From assembly GCF_027922425.1 (NCBI RefSeq), contig NZ_BSFQ01000016.1, positions 62,001-126,000 on the forward strand: a DNA stretch of 64,000 nt, in the 5' to 3' direction. The notes under the pieces were generated by a model. That model was given only the letters and a program-made list of their open reading frames with translations. It was not told where the DNA came from and did not search any database. Position numbers and translations under genes: made by a program. Shown here one piece after another: positions 24,744 to 32,949 of this stretch. The stretch's first letter is position 1, and each line of letters opens with the position of its first letter. The stretch comes from Pseudonocardia halophobica. GTDB lineage: Bacteria > Actinomycetota > Actinomycetes > Mycobacteriales > Pseudonocardiaceae.

Positions 24744-25310
24744 TCAGCGGCCGGCGGCCTTCGCCGCGTCGACCTCGGTGTCCGCGCTCGCCGAGCGCAG
24801 GGAGCCGTCGGCGTTCTCCAGGTGGGCGCGGACGAACCACTGGTACTGCTCGAGCTCGCCGGCCTGGGCGATGAGCATGTCCTGGGTGACCGGGTCCGGC
24901 TCCTCGGTCTTCTCGATCGCGGTGCGGTGGTCCTCGATCACGCCGGCGTAGACGAGGTCGAGGGCGCCGAGGTGGGCGATCGCGTCGCTCCGGCCGATCG
25001 AGTAGTCGTCCCAGCTGCGCTGCGCGACCAGGGCGCCCGGGGTCCCGCAGGGCGAGCCGCCGAGGGTGGCGATCCGCTCGGCGACGTCGTCGACCATCCC
25101 GCGGACGCCCTCCACCTGGGGGTCGAGCATGGTGTGCACCGCGATGAAGTTCGGCCCGACCACGTTCCAGTGCACGTGCTTGAGCGTCAGCGCCAGGTCG
25201 TTGAGGGCGTTCAGGCGGTCCTGCAGGAGGGTGACGACCTCGGCGGCCTGGTCGGTCTTCATGCCGGGGACGGTGTAGTGGATCTGCTGACGGGACTCGG
25301 TGCTGGTCAT
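24744..25310 (-). CDS. dps: Dps/ferritin-like DNA starvation protein
   Basis: 188 residues. The inter-subunit ferroxidase site residues are in HVHWNVVGPNFIAVHTMLD and VDDVAERI (His, Asp, Glu). An N-terminal polar tail of about 20 residues could bind DNA, and the C-terminal tail is Ala/Lys-rich. It forms a 12-mer shell that oxidises and stores iron with peroxide and protects DNA. ATG 25310 has AGGAAGGA close upstream. It lies 61 bp downstream of the stress sigma gene on the same strand, so co-expression or direct control by that sigma factor is plausible. Confidence 0.94.
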   Translation of the reverse strand: MTSTESRQQIHYTVPGMKTDQAAEVVTLLQDRLNALNDLALTLKHVHWNVVGPNFIAVHTMLDPQVEGVRGMVDDVAERIATLGGSPCGTPGALVAQRSWDDYSIGRSDAIAHLGALDLVYAGVIEDHRTAIEKTEEPDPVTQDMLIAQAGELEQYQWFVRAHLENADGSLRSASADTEVDAAKAAGR

Positions 25311-25371
25311 GGTGTCCTTCCTGTCGTCCCGGTTCAGGGGTCTCCTGTGGGATAGGTCCGGAACGCGCTCG

Positions 25372-26244
25372 TCAAACGTGGTGTCCAACGTGGTGTCCCG
25401 CGTGGTCCCGTGTGGCGTGGGCCCGCAGGGTCGCGAGGCTGCGGGCGAGCAGCCGCGAGACGTGCATCTGCGAGATCCCGACCCGGCGCGCGATCTCCGA
25501 CTGGGTCAGCTGGTCGACGAACCGCAGGCCGACGATGGTCCGCTCGCGTTCGGGCAGGGCCGCGAGGAGCGGGCGCAGCGTGGCGCGGTCCTCGGCGCGG
25601 TCGAGGGCGGCGTCGAGGTCGCCGAGCCGGGCGTCGTCGGGCTCGCCGGGGCCGCGCCGTTCGTCGAGCGAGTCCGCGGCCTGGTAGCCCTGGGCGAGCA
25701 GGACCTCCAGCACGACCTCGCGGTCGACGCCGAGGGCCTCGGCGATCTCGCTGGGCCGCGGCGACCGGCCCAGGCGTTGGTGGAGGGCGGAGGTCTCGCG
25801 GTTGACCCGGGTGGCCATCTCCTTGACCCGGCGCGGCACCCGGACGACCCAGGTCCGGTCGCGGACGTGGTGCAGGAACTCGCCGCGGATGCACGGGACG
25901 AGGTAGCCGACGAAGTCCGTGCCGTCGCCGCGTTCGGGGTCCCACCGGTCGACGGCCGTGAGCAGGGCGAGCCGCGCGACCTGGAGCAGGTCGTCGTAGG
26001 CCGCCGGGGAGGCGCCGGCCTGCCCGCGGGCCATCCGCTCGGCGATGGGCAGGTAGGCCTCCGCGATCGAGTTGCGCAGCGCGCTCCGGCGCGGGTCGTC
26101 CGCCGCCATGGCGTGCAGGGTGCGCAGGCGCGGGAGCTGCGCGGAGTGCCGGCTGCCGGGGCGGGTGTCCGCGCGGGAATCCGTCCGGGAATCCATCCCG
26201 GTCTCGGTCCGGGTTTCTGCCGCCGGGGGCGCCACGGCCGTCAT
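25372..26244 (-). CDS. SigB/SigF-type stress sigma factor
   Basis: 290-residue sigma-70 factor of the SigB/F/G group. Region 2 (YLPIAERMARGQ, DLLQVARLALLTAVDRWDPERG, FVGYLVPCIRGEFLHHVRD) is near residues 70-130. Region 3 (RVPRRVKEMATRVNRE) and region 4 (LPERERTIVGLRFVDQLTQSEIARRVGISQMHVSRLLARSL) follow. The first 45 residues are a disordered Arg/Thr/Asp tail. No RsbW-like kinase is adjacent, so its anti-sigma factor lies elsewhere. The last residues repeat His-His-Val because of a 12-bp tandem repeat (25375-25398). Confidence 0.92.
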   Translation of the reverse strand: MTAVAPPAAETRTETGMDSRTDSRADTRPGSRHSAQLPRLRTLHAMAADDPRRSALRNSIAEAYLPIAERMARGQAGASPAAYDDLLQVARLALLTAVDRWDPERGDGTDFVGYLVPCIRGEFLHHVRDRTWVVRVPRRVKEMATRVNRETSALHQRLGRSPRPSEIAEALGVDREVVLEVLLAQGYQAADSLDERRGPGEPDDARLGDLDAALDRAEDRATLRPLLAALPERERTIVGLRFVDQLTQSEIARRVGISQMHVSRLLARSLATLRAHATRDHAGHHVGHHV

Positions 26245-26351
26245 GTCCGCTCCGTCCGTCCGGGTCCGACCGCGGGCGCGTACCGCGCCACACGTTGTTC
26301 ATGTCGAGCATGACCCGGGATCGGGCCCCGCGCGAGTCGACGCGGGGGAAG

Positions 26352-27164
26352 TCAGCCGCGCAGGACGTCGTCGGCCACGAGCGTGGCCCGGTAGCCCGCG
26401 AGCAGCAGGACGTGCAGCAGGTAGAGCCACAGCGCGAGCGCCGACACCGCGCCGACGATCGGGAGCCCGCCGAACGGCGCCGACCACTCGACGGGGATGG
26501 CGAGGAACAGCAGGAACCCCTGCAGGAACCCGGCGAGCACGGACCCGGTGCCGAACCCGCCGAGCAGTAGCGCCTTCCACCCGATCCGGCCGGGGCCGAC
26601 CAGCCGGAACACCAGCACCAGGGCCACCGACACGGTGACCCACACGACGTGGAAGGCGACGACCACGCCCAGCACCAGCCACCACCCGCCGCGCAGGTAG
26701 AGGGGCGCGACGAGCGGGGCGGCGGCGAGCACGGCGAGCACCAGCACGGGGGCGACGACGGCGAGCGCGAGCAGGCCCAGCCGCCCCCGCCACCCGGTGA
26801 ACCGGTCCCGGGCGGGGGAGAGCTGCAGGAACGCGCGGCGCAACCCCTCGCCGTAGAGGCTGGCCGGGAAGAGCACGACGAGCGTCTGCACCCACGACAT
26901 GTCGAGCGCCGTCGCGGTCAGCGTGCGCAGCGCCGCGGGGGTCCCGTGCCCGCCCGGGAGCCCGGAGATCGCGGTGTCCATGCCGGCCCGCAGCGCGTCC
27001 GGCCCGACGAGCACCCCCGCGACCCGCAACGAGACCAGCGCGAGCGGGACCAGGCCGAGCAGCCCGAAGAACGTGGCACCGGCGGCCCACAGCGCGACGT
27101 CGCTGCCCGGGAAGGACCGGGCCGTCTCGCGCAGGAGGGCGCGTGGCGTGCGTTCCGAGGTCAT
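26352..27164 (-). CDS. BrkB/YihY-family membrane protein
   Basis: 270-residue integral membrane protein with about six hydrophobic helices. Features are ALLRETARSFPGSDVALWAAGATFFGLLGLVPLALVS near residues 10-45 and the mid-protein FPASLYGEGLRRAFLQL block. The C-terminal WLYLLHVLLLAGYRATLVADD is a typical family end. Older names call it ribonuclease BN-like, but the RNase role does not belong to this family. Divergent from the CDP-alcohol transferase gene; transport or envelope role unknown. Confidence 0.8.
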   Translation of the reverse strand: MTSERTPRALLRETARSFPGSDVALWAAGATFFGLLGLVPLALVSLRVAGVLVGPDALRAGMDTAISGLPGGHGTPAALRTLTATALDMSWVQTLVVLFPASLYGEGLRRAFLQLSPARDRFTGWRGRLGLLALAVVAPVLVLAVLAAAPLVAPLYLRGGWWLVLGVVVAFHVVWVTVSVALVLVFRLVGPGRIGWKALLLGGFGTGSVLAGFLQGFLLFLAIPVEWSAPFGGLPIVGAVSALALWLYLLHVLLLAGYRATLVADDVLRG

Positions 27165-27203
27165 CGGCCGCTCCCGTGGCGGGCGCGGACCGCACGGCGG
27201 TGC

Positions 27204-27209
27204 GAGGCT
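27204..27209 (+). promoter_or_regulatory. -10-like GAGGCT, leaderless start
   Basis: GAGGCT followed by six bases and GTG at 27216. The gap to the divergent BrkB gene is only 51 bp. Confidence 0.4.
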
Positions 27210-27215
27210 GGCGCC

Positions 27216-27893
27216 GTGGAGGAGCCACGGACAGGTGCCGCGGGGTGGTCCGCCCTGCACTCCGGCGTGCGGCCGTCGGCGGTGGTGCGCGGGTGGCTGC
27301 GCCTGGTGCAGGGGCTCGCCGCGGGTCCGGCCGGCCGCGTACCCCCGGACCTGCTGTCGCTGGCGGGGGTGCTGGTGCTGGCCGGCGCGTGGGGCGCCGC
27401 CGCCGCGGGTGGGCGCTGGCCCCTGCTCGCCGCCGCGCTGGTGGTGGCCGGCGGCATCCTCGACGGGCTCGACGGCGCCGTGGCCCTGCGCACCGGCCGG
27501 GCCCGGCCGCTCGGCGCGGTCGTCGACGCCGCGGCGGACCGCGTGGGCGACCTCCTGCTGGTCGCGGTGCTGGTGGCGCTCGCTGCGCCGGTGGCGTGGG
27601 CGGTGGCCGCCGCGGCGCTGGTGCTGCTGCACGAGTACCTGCGGGCGCGGGCGCAGTCCGTCGGGATGCCCGGGGTCGGCGCGGTGACGGTGGCCGAGCG
27701 GCCGACCCGGGTGATCGTCGTGGCGGTGGCCGCGCTGGGGGCGGGGGCGCTGCCCGCGGGCACGCCGCTCACCGGCTGGGACTGGGCCATGGTGCTCGTG
27801 GTCGCCTGGACGGTCGTGGGCGTGCTGGGACTCGTGCAGCTCGTGGCGGGGATCCTGCGCGCGATCCCGCCTGACTTCCCGCCGGACCGATGA
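27216..27893 (+). CDS. CDP-alcohol phosphatidyltransferase-family membrane enzyme
   Basis: 225 residues with about five or six membrane helices. The signature is present as DGLDGAVALRTG ... PLGAVVDAAADRVGD (near residues 90-115), giving the DG-x2-DG ... G-x3-D-x3-D metal and CDP site. Such enzymes exchange CMP for an alcohol to make phospholipids such as PG or PI precursors. Substrate undetermined. Its 3' end overlaps the antisense end of the CrtI-like gene by 125 bp. Its place beside carotenoid genes may be incidental. Confidence 0.85.
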   Translation: MEEPRTGAAGWSALHSGVRPSAVVRGWLRLVQGLAAGPAGRVPPDLLSLAGVLVLAGAWGAAAAGGRWPLLAAALVVAGGILDGLDGAVALRTGRARPLGAVVDAAADRVGDLLLVAVLVALAAPVAWAVAAAALVLLHEYLRARAQSVGMPGVGAVTVAERPTRVIVVAVAALGAGALPAGTPLTGWDWAMVLVVAWTVVGVLGLVQLVAGILRAIPPDFPPDR

Positions 27894-29346
27894 GCCCGGC
27901 CGTGATCTCGGCGGAGAGCAGCACGAGCGGCAGCCCGCCGCCCGGGTGCGCCGAGCCGCCGACCAGGTAGAGCCCGGGGACGGGGGAGCGGTTGGCCGGG
28001 CGGCGCAGCGCGGCACGCGGCCCGTGCGAGGCGGTGCCGTAGATCGCCCCGCCGGGAGCGCCCGTGTTCCGTTCGAGATCGGCCGGCGTGCGGATCTCCC
28101 GGACGCGGATCCGGTCCCGGACGTCCGTGCCGCGCGCGGCCAGCGTGGCGAGGACGTGGTCGGCGTAGCGCTCCCGCAGCCCGGGCCCGTCCCAGTCCAC
28201 GCCGCGGCCGGGGTCGTGCACGGGCGCGTTGACCAGCACGAACCAGCCCTCGCCCGCGTCGTCCGGCCGGAGGGCGGGGTCGTCCGGGGCGTGCACGTAG
28301 ATCGTCGGGTCGGGGACGGGCCGGGGGCGCCGCGCGAAGATCGCGTCGAACTCGGCGGCGTGGTCCCGCGGGAACCAGACGCGGTGTGCGGGGCCGGGAT
28401 CGCGGCCGTCGAGGCCCAGCAGCAGGACGAACCCGGCCAGCGAGCGCGGGGCGCGGCGGAGGTCGCGGCGAGCCCGCCGCGCGGTCCCGACGGGCAGCAG
28501 CCGTTCGTAGAGCACGGAGGCGTCGGCGTTGCACACGACGACGTCGGCCGGAACCTCGTGGCCGCCGACCCGGACGCCCCGCACGGCCCCGTCCGCGACG
28601 GTCACCGCCTCGACCTCGGACCCGAGGTGCACGGCGACGCCCAGCGCCCGACACCGCTCGAGGAGCACGTCTGCGATGCGGCGCAGCCCGCCGCGGACGT
28701 ACCAGCCGCCGAACCGCTGCTCGACGTACGGCGTCACGGACAGCACCGCGGGCGTGCGGCGGAAGTCCGAGCCGGAGTAGGTCGCGTAGCGGGCGAACCA
28801 GGTGCGCAGCCGCGGGTCGGGCAGGAGCGCACGACCGAGCCCGTCGAGCGTCCGCCACGGCGCGACGGCCCGCAGGTCCTGCAGCCGCGCCGACATCCGC
28901 AGCAGCGTGCGCAGGTCGAGCGGGCGGCGCAGCACGGGCTCGCCGACGAGGTCCCAGAGCCGCCCGGACCGCTCGTACAGCGCCCGCCAGGCGGCGCCGG
29001 AGCCGGGGCCGAGCGCGGCGTCGAGGGCGGCCGGCACGGCGTCCGGATCGTGCGGCATCTCGAGCCGGGTGCCGTCGCCGAACGTGTAGGCGCACACCGG
29101 ATCCACCGGCTCCACGACCAGCCCGGACGGTCCGCCGGTCGCCGCGAAGACGTCCTCGAGCACTGCGGGCAGGGTGAGCAGCGAGGGTCCGGTGTCGAAC
29201 GTGAACCCGCCGACCTCGGCGACGCCGAGCTTGCCGCCGTGGGTGTCCGCACGCTCGTGCAGCGCCACCTCGTGCCCCAGGGCCGCCAGCCGGGCCGCCG
29301 CGGCCAGCCCCCCGACCCCGGCGCCGACGACCACCACCCGGCTCAC
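27769..29346 (-). CDS. crtI: CrtI-like carotenoid (phytoene) desaturase / FAD amine-oxidase-fold protein
   Basis: 525 residues. The N-terminal FAD motif is VVVVGAGVGGLAAAARLA (residues 4-21), with HERADTHGGKLG next and GFTFDTGPSLLTLP near residue 50, all typical of CrtI. The C-terminal FAD motif is PGLYLVGGSAHPGGGLPLVLLSAE near residues 465-490. It introduces double bonds into phytoene or a related carotene. The GTG overlaps the glycosyltransferase stop. The last 35-40 residues are low-complexity Pro/Arg/Ser, encoded where it overlaps the convergent transferase gene. Desaturation step number is not predictable. Confidence 0.88.
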   Translation of the reverse strand: MSRVVVVGAGVGGLAAAARLAALGHEVALHERADTHGGKLGVAEVGGFTFDTGPSLLTLPAVLEDVFAATGGPSGLVVEPVDPVCAYTFGDGTRLEMPHDPDAVPAALDAALGPGSGAAWRALYERSGRLWDLVGEPVLRRPLDLRTLLRMSARLQDLRAVAPWRTLDGLGRALLPDPRLRTWFARYATYSGSDFRRTPAVLSVTPYVEQRFGGWYVRGGLRRIADVLLERCRALGVAVHLGSEVEAVTVADGAVRGVRVGGHEVPADVVVCNADASVLYERLLPVGTARRARRDLRRAPRSLAGFVLLLGLDGRDPGPAHRVWFPRDHAAEFDAIFARRPRPVPDPTIYVHAPDDPALRPDDAGEGWFVLVNAPVHDPGRGVDWDGPGLRERYADHVLATLAARGTDVRDRIRVREIRTPADLERNTGAPGGAIYGTASHGPRAALRRPANRSPVPGLYLVGGSAHPGGGLPLVLLSAEITAGLIGPAGSQAGSRAGSPPRAARVPARPRPSRRPRAPWPSPSR

Positions 29347-30467
29347 AGTGTGCGGCCCTTCCAGCTCAGCGTGCCCGCCCGTCGCCCCGCCCACGAGGAG
29401 GCGAGCAGCCCGAGGAGCGCGGCGATCGAGACGGGGTGGGCGGCGGCGTCGGGCCAGGTGCGGGCGCCGGTCCGGCGGGCGGCGAGCACCCGGCTCGCGA
29501 CGCCCGCGGCGTACCCCAGCGCGCCCGCCCGCGAGCCGCGCAGGGCCGCGACCGCGGGCAGGACGTAGACCAGTGCGAGCAGGGCGGCCACCGCGGCTGC
29601 GCCCGGGGCGGACCCGAACGCCGCCCACAGCGACTTGCGGTAGCCCGCGGCGAGCTGCAGCCCGTCGTCGTACATCCGGCAGGTGGCGAGCGCGGAGCCG
29701 TCGGCGACCCCCGTCCGCCCGCCGGCTCGCCGGACCGCGCGGGCCAGTGCGATGTCGTCGAGCACCGCGCCGGCCACTGCCTCCCAGCCGCCGGCCCGCG
29801 CGAGCGCGGCCGCCTCGACCAGGAGGAGCTGCCCGTTGGCAGCGACCATGGACGGCCGGCCCGACCGCTCGGCGACCCGCAGCGGCAGCGTGACCAGCCA
29901 GGACCAGGCCAGCAGCGGCTGGACGAGCCGGGCGGCGACCCCCTCGGCGACCTGCCGGGGCCAGGGGCAGAGCAGGTCGAGCGGGGCGGGCCCGCGGAGC
30001 ACGGCGACCGCCGCGGCCACCGCGTGCGGGGCGAGGACGACGTCCGCGTCGACGAACACCAGCACCTCCCCCCGGGCCGCGGCGGCGAGCTGGGCGCAGG
30101 CGTGCGGCTTGCCGAGCCGGCCGGGCGGGGGCGAGGTACCGGTGAGCACCCGCAGCCGCGGATCGCCGCCGGCCGCCGCCCGGACGACCGCGGCGGTGCC
30201 GTCCGTGGAGCCGTCGTCGAGCACGAGGATCTCGGCCTCCGCCAGCCCGGTCTGCGCGCACAGCGACCGGATCGTCGGGCCGATGCGGTGGGCCTCGTCG
30301 CGGGCCGGCACCAGGAGCGAGACGGGCACGGTGACCGGCGGGGGAGCGGCGGGCGGGGTGCGCAGCAGCCGTTGGTTGCGCAGCTGGTGCAGGGTGCCGA
30401 GGACGGCGAGCGCGGAGCCGGCGGTGGCCGCGGCCCGGAGCGGTCCGGGAAGGCGCGCGGCGGTCAC
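29343..30467 (-). CDS. GT2 glycosyltransferase of carotenoid type (CruG/CrtQ-like)
   Basis: 374 residues. The GT-A fold shows VSLLVPARDEAHRIGPTIRSL near residue 50, the D-D-G-S-T-D motif, and D-A-D as the metal site. An LDDIALARAVRRAGG block and several C-terminal membrane helices end in a SWKGRTL tail, typical of CruG/CrtQ enzymes. These add a sugar to a carotenoid hydroxyl or C4-type position. The GTG has a leaderless promoter (TAGGGT) and heads the operon with the CrtI-like gene. Confidence 0.85.
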   Translation of the reverse strand: MTAARLPGPLRAAATAGSALAVLGTLHQLRNQRLLRTPPAAPPPVTVPVSLLVPARDEAHRIGPTIRSLCAQTGLAEAEILVLDDGSTDGTAAVVRAAAGGDPRLRVLTGTSPPPGRLGKPHACAQLAAAARGEVLVFVDADVVLAPHAVAAAVAVLRGPAPLDLLCPWPRQVAEGVAARLVQPLLAWSWLVTLPLRVAERSGRPSMVAANGQLLLVEAAALARAGGWEAVAGAVLDDIALARAVRRAGGRTGVADGSALATCRMYDDGLQLAAGYRKSLWAAFGSAPGAAAVAALLALVYVLPAVAALRGSRAGALGYAAGVASRVLAARRTGARTWPDAAAHPVSIAALLGLLASSWAGRRAGTLSWKGRTL

Positions 30468-30473
30468 GGCCGA

Positions 30474-30479
30474 ACCCTA
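30474..30479 (-). promoter_or_regulatory. -10 hexamer TAGGGT, leaderless start of GT2-CrtI operon
   Basis: On the minus strand TAGGGT is followed by six bases and GTG at 30467. The large dyad begins 17 bp upstream, where the -35 element would be. Confidence 0.5.
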
Positions 30480-30496
30480 GGAGCCACCGGCCGGGC

Positions 30497-30534
30497 CCGC
30501 GACTCGACCACCCGGCCGGGCGTTCGAGTCGCGG
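30497..30534. promoter_or_regulatory. 38-bp near-perfect dyad between divergent carotenoid operons
   Basis: Arms of 11 bp (CCGCGACTCGA and its complement) flank a central CCCGGCCGGG. The whole element is symmetric about 30515.5 with only two mismatched pairs of nineteen. It covers the -35 area of the GT2-CrtI promoter and lies 76 bp before the DUF422 start. As the genes are divergent it is not a terminator; an operator is the natural reading. Confidence 0.6.
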
Positions 30535-30610
30535 ACCCGTCGCACACGCGGGAAGGTCGGGGGGCCCGGGTGGCCCCGCGCCCGGTCCCGTGCCCCTGGA
30601 AGGACGACGC

Positions 30611-31396
30611 GTGCTCCGAACCGCTCCCCTCGTGCGCGGGCGCACGCCCGGGTTGACCTGGATGCTCGTGGCGGGCGCGGTGCTGGTCCAGATCGCCTAC
30701 CCGCTCACCCCGGAGGCGCTGCGCACGCAGGTGACCGTGCTCTCGGTCGTGGTGTTCGCCGCGGCCTCGCTGTGCGACGCCACCCGGCTGCACGGCGCCC
30801 GCGGCGGCCTGCTGCTCCTCGCCGTGGCCGGCGGGGGCGGGCTGGTGGCCGAGGCCGTCGGGCTGCGCACGGGCATCCCGTTCGGCGCCTACGCCTACAC
30901 CGGCACCCTGGGGCCGGAGCTGCTCGACGTGCCCGTGGTCGTGCCGCTGGCGTGGACGATGATGGCCTGGCCCGCGCTCGTCGTCGGGCGGACGCTGGCG
31001 CGGTCGCGCGTCGGCGTCGTCGCGGTCGGAGCGGTCGCGCTGGCGGCCTGGGACGTCTTCCTCGACCCGCAGATGGTCGACGCGGGGCACTGGCGCTGGC
31101 TCGACCCCGGGCCCGGGTTGCCGCTGATCCCCGGGATCCCGTTGACCAACTACGCGGGTTGGCTGCTGGTCTCCGCGCTGGTCGTCGCGGCGCTGCACGC
31201 CGTCCTGCCCGCCCACGAGCGCCCGTCCGCCCCGGCCACGGCGCTCTACCTGTGGGTCTACGGCTCCTCGGTGCTCGCCCACCTGGCCTTCTTCGGCCTG
31301 CCGGGCTCGGCGCTCGTCGGCGGCGTGCTGATGGGGGCCGTCGCCGTCCCGTTCGCCCGCGCGGCCCTGCCGCGGTTCGCGGGAGCCCGGCGATGA
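30611..31396 (+). CDS. Carotenoid biosynthesis membrane protein, DUF422 (CruF-like)
   Basis: 261 residues with about seven membrane helices. The segment LRTGIPFGAYAYTGTLGP near residue 87 and AWDVFLDPQMVDAGHWRW near residue 145 are the conserved DUF422 blocks. CruF-type enzymes hydrate the psi-end of carotenoids (1',2'-hydratase) and work with a CruG glycosyltransferase, which is encoded divergently here. GTG 30611 is chosen because GGAAGGA at 30598-30604 precedes it; GTG 30590 is an alternative. Confidence 0.85.
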   Translation: MLRTAPLVRGRTPGLTWMLVAGAVLVQIAYPLTPEALRTQVTVLSVVVFAAASLCDATRLHGARGGLLLLAVAGGGGLVAEAVGLRTGIPFGAYAYTGTLGPELLDVPVVVPLAWTMMAWPALVVGRTLARSRVGVVAVGAVALAAWDVFLDPQMVDAGHWRWLDPGPGLPLIPGIPLTNYAGWLLVSALVVAALHAVLPAHERPSAPATALYLWVYGSSVLAHLAFFGLPGSALVGGVLMGAVAVPFARAALPRFAGARR

Positions 31397-32940
31397 CCGA
31401 TCCGCTGACGAGCCGGGCCGCCCCGCTGCGGATGCGCCGGCGCCGCCTCGTCGTGCCCGACCCGGCGCTGCCGCGGGAGGTGCCGCCCGGGACCGAGGCG
31501 GTGGTCGTCGGGGCGGGGGTGGCGGGCGTCAGCGCCGCGGTGGTGCTCGCGGAGCGCGGTGTGCGGGTGCGGCTGCTGGAGGCCGCCGAGCACCTCGGCG
31601 GTCGGCTCGGCGCGTGGCCCGAGGTGCTGCCGGACGGGACCGAGCAGGTCGTCGAGCACGGGTTCCACGCCTTCTTCCGGCACTACTACACCTGGCGGGC
31701 GGTGCTGGGCCGGATCGATCCCGGGCTGGGGTTCCTGGGGCCGGTCGACGGCTATCCGGTGATCTCGCGGCGGTGGCCGGACGAGGACCTCTCCGGCCTG
31801 CCCGCCGCGCCGCCGCTCAACCTGCTCACGCTGATCCTGCGCTCGAAGAGCCTGAGCTGGCGGGACATGGCGGGCGCCGACCCCGACGCCGGTCGTGCCC
31901 TCCTCGCCTACGACCGCGCGACGACGACCGCGGAGCTCGACGGCGTCGACGCCGCCGCCTTCCTCGACCGGCTCGGGATGTCCGAGCGCACCCGCGGGAT
32001 GCTGTTCGAGGCCTTCGCCCGGTCCTTCTTCTGCGACCAGGACGGGCTCTCCGCGGGCGAGCTGGTCGCGATGTTCCACTACTACTTCCTGGGCAACCCG
32101 GAGGGCATCGGCTTCGACGCCCCGGTCACCGACCACCGGACCGCGATCTGGGACCCGCTCGCCGCGCACCTGCGCGCGCACGGGGCGGAGGTGCGGACCG
32201 GCAGCCGGGTCACCCGCCTCGAGCCCGACGGTCAGGGGTGGCGGCTGGCCACGGACGCCGGCGACCTGACCACCCGGCACGTCGTGCTCGCCCTGGACCC
32301 CGCCGGGCTGCGCGGGCTCCTCGGGGCCTCGCCCGCGGCGGCGGCATCGGCCCCGCGGCTCGCGGCCCACTGTGCGGGGCTGGGGACCGCACCGCCCTTC
32401 GCCGTGACGCGCCTGTGGCTCGACCGGGACGTCGCGCCGGCGCGGGCGGTGTTCAGCGCGGTCAGCGGGGAGCGCACCCTCGACTCGATCACGGTGTACT
32501 CGCGGCTGGAGGCGCCGTCGGCCGAGTGGGCGGCCCGGACCGGCGGGTCGGTCGTCGAGCTGCACTCCTACGCCTGCCCCGAGCCCGACGCCAAGGCGGC
32601 GACCGGGGCGATGTACGCCGAGCTCGTCGGGCTCTGGCCGGAGGTCGGCGGGGCCGAGGTGCTGCACACCCACCAGCGGCACGAGGCCACGGCCCCGGCC
32701 TTCCCGCCGGGGCGGGCCGGGACCCGCCCGGGGGTGCGCACCGACGCCCGCGGGGTGCGCGTCGCGGGGGACTTCGTGGAGCTGCCCTACCTCGCCGGGC
32801 TCATGGAGCGGGCGGCGATGTCCGGGGTCCTGGCCGCCAACGACGTGCTCGCCGAGGCGGGCGCCGCCGCCGAACCGGTCGACGGCGTCCCGCAGCGGGG
32901 GCTGCTGGCCGGGGTGCCGCGGATCCGCGGCCGCGCCTGA
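31393..32940 (+). CDS. CrtU-like (isorenieratene synthase-type) FAD carotenoid enzyme
   Basis: 515 residues. The FAD motif VVVGAGVAGVSAAVVLAERG is near residue 37. The block VEHGFHAFFRHYYTWRAVL near residue 88 is characteristic of CrtU beta-carotene desaturase/methyltransferases, and FEAFARSFFCDQDGLSAGELVAMFHYYFLGNPEG matches the same group. C-terminal FAD region: GVRVAGDFVELPYLAGLMERAAMSG. CrtU converts beta-rings to aromatic phi-rings. No lycopene cyclase or phytoene synthase is visible in the window, so the end product is unclear. ATGA overlap with the DUF422 gene. Confidence 0.8.
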   Translation: MTDPLTSRAAPLRMRRRRLVVPDPALPREVPPGTEAVVVGAGVAGVSAAVVLAERGVRVRLLEAAEHLGGRLGAWPEVLPDGTEQVVEHGFHAFFRHYYTWRAVLGRIDPGLGFLGPVDGYPVISRRWPDEDLSGLPAAPPLNLLTLILRSKSLSWRDMAGADPDAGRALLAYDRATTTAELDGVDAAAFLDRLGMSERTRGMLFEAFARSFFCDQDGLSAGELVAMFHYYFLGNPEGIGFDAPVTDHRTAIWDPLAAHLRAHGAEVRTGSRVTRLEPDGQGWRLATDAGDLTTRHVVLALDPAGLRGLLGASPAAAASAPRLAAHCAGLGTAPPFAVTRLWLDRDVAPARAVFSAVSGERTLDSITVYSRLEAPSAEWAARTGGSVVELHSYACPEPDAKAATGAMYAELVGLWPEVGGAEVLHTHQRHEATAPAFPPGRAGTRPGVRTDARGVRVAGDFVELPYLAGLMERAAMSGVLAANDVLAEAGAAAEPVDGVPQRGLLAGVPRIRGRA

Positions 32941-32949
32941 CCGGGCCGG

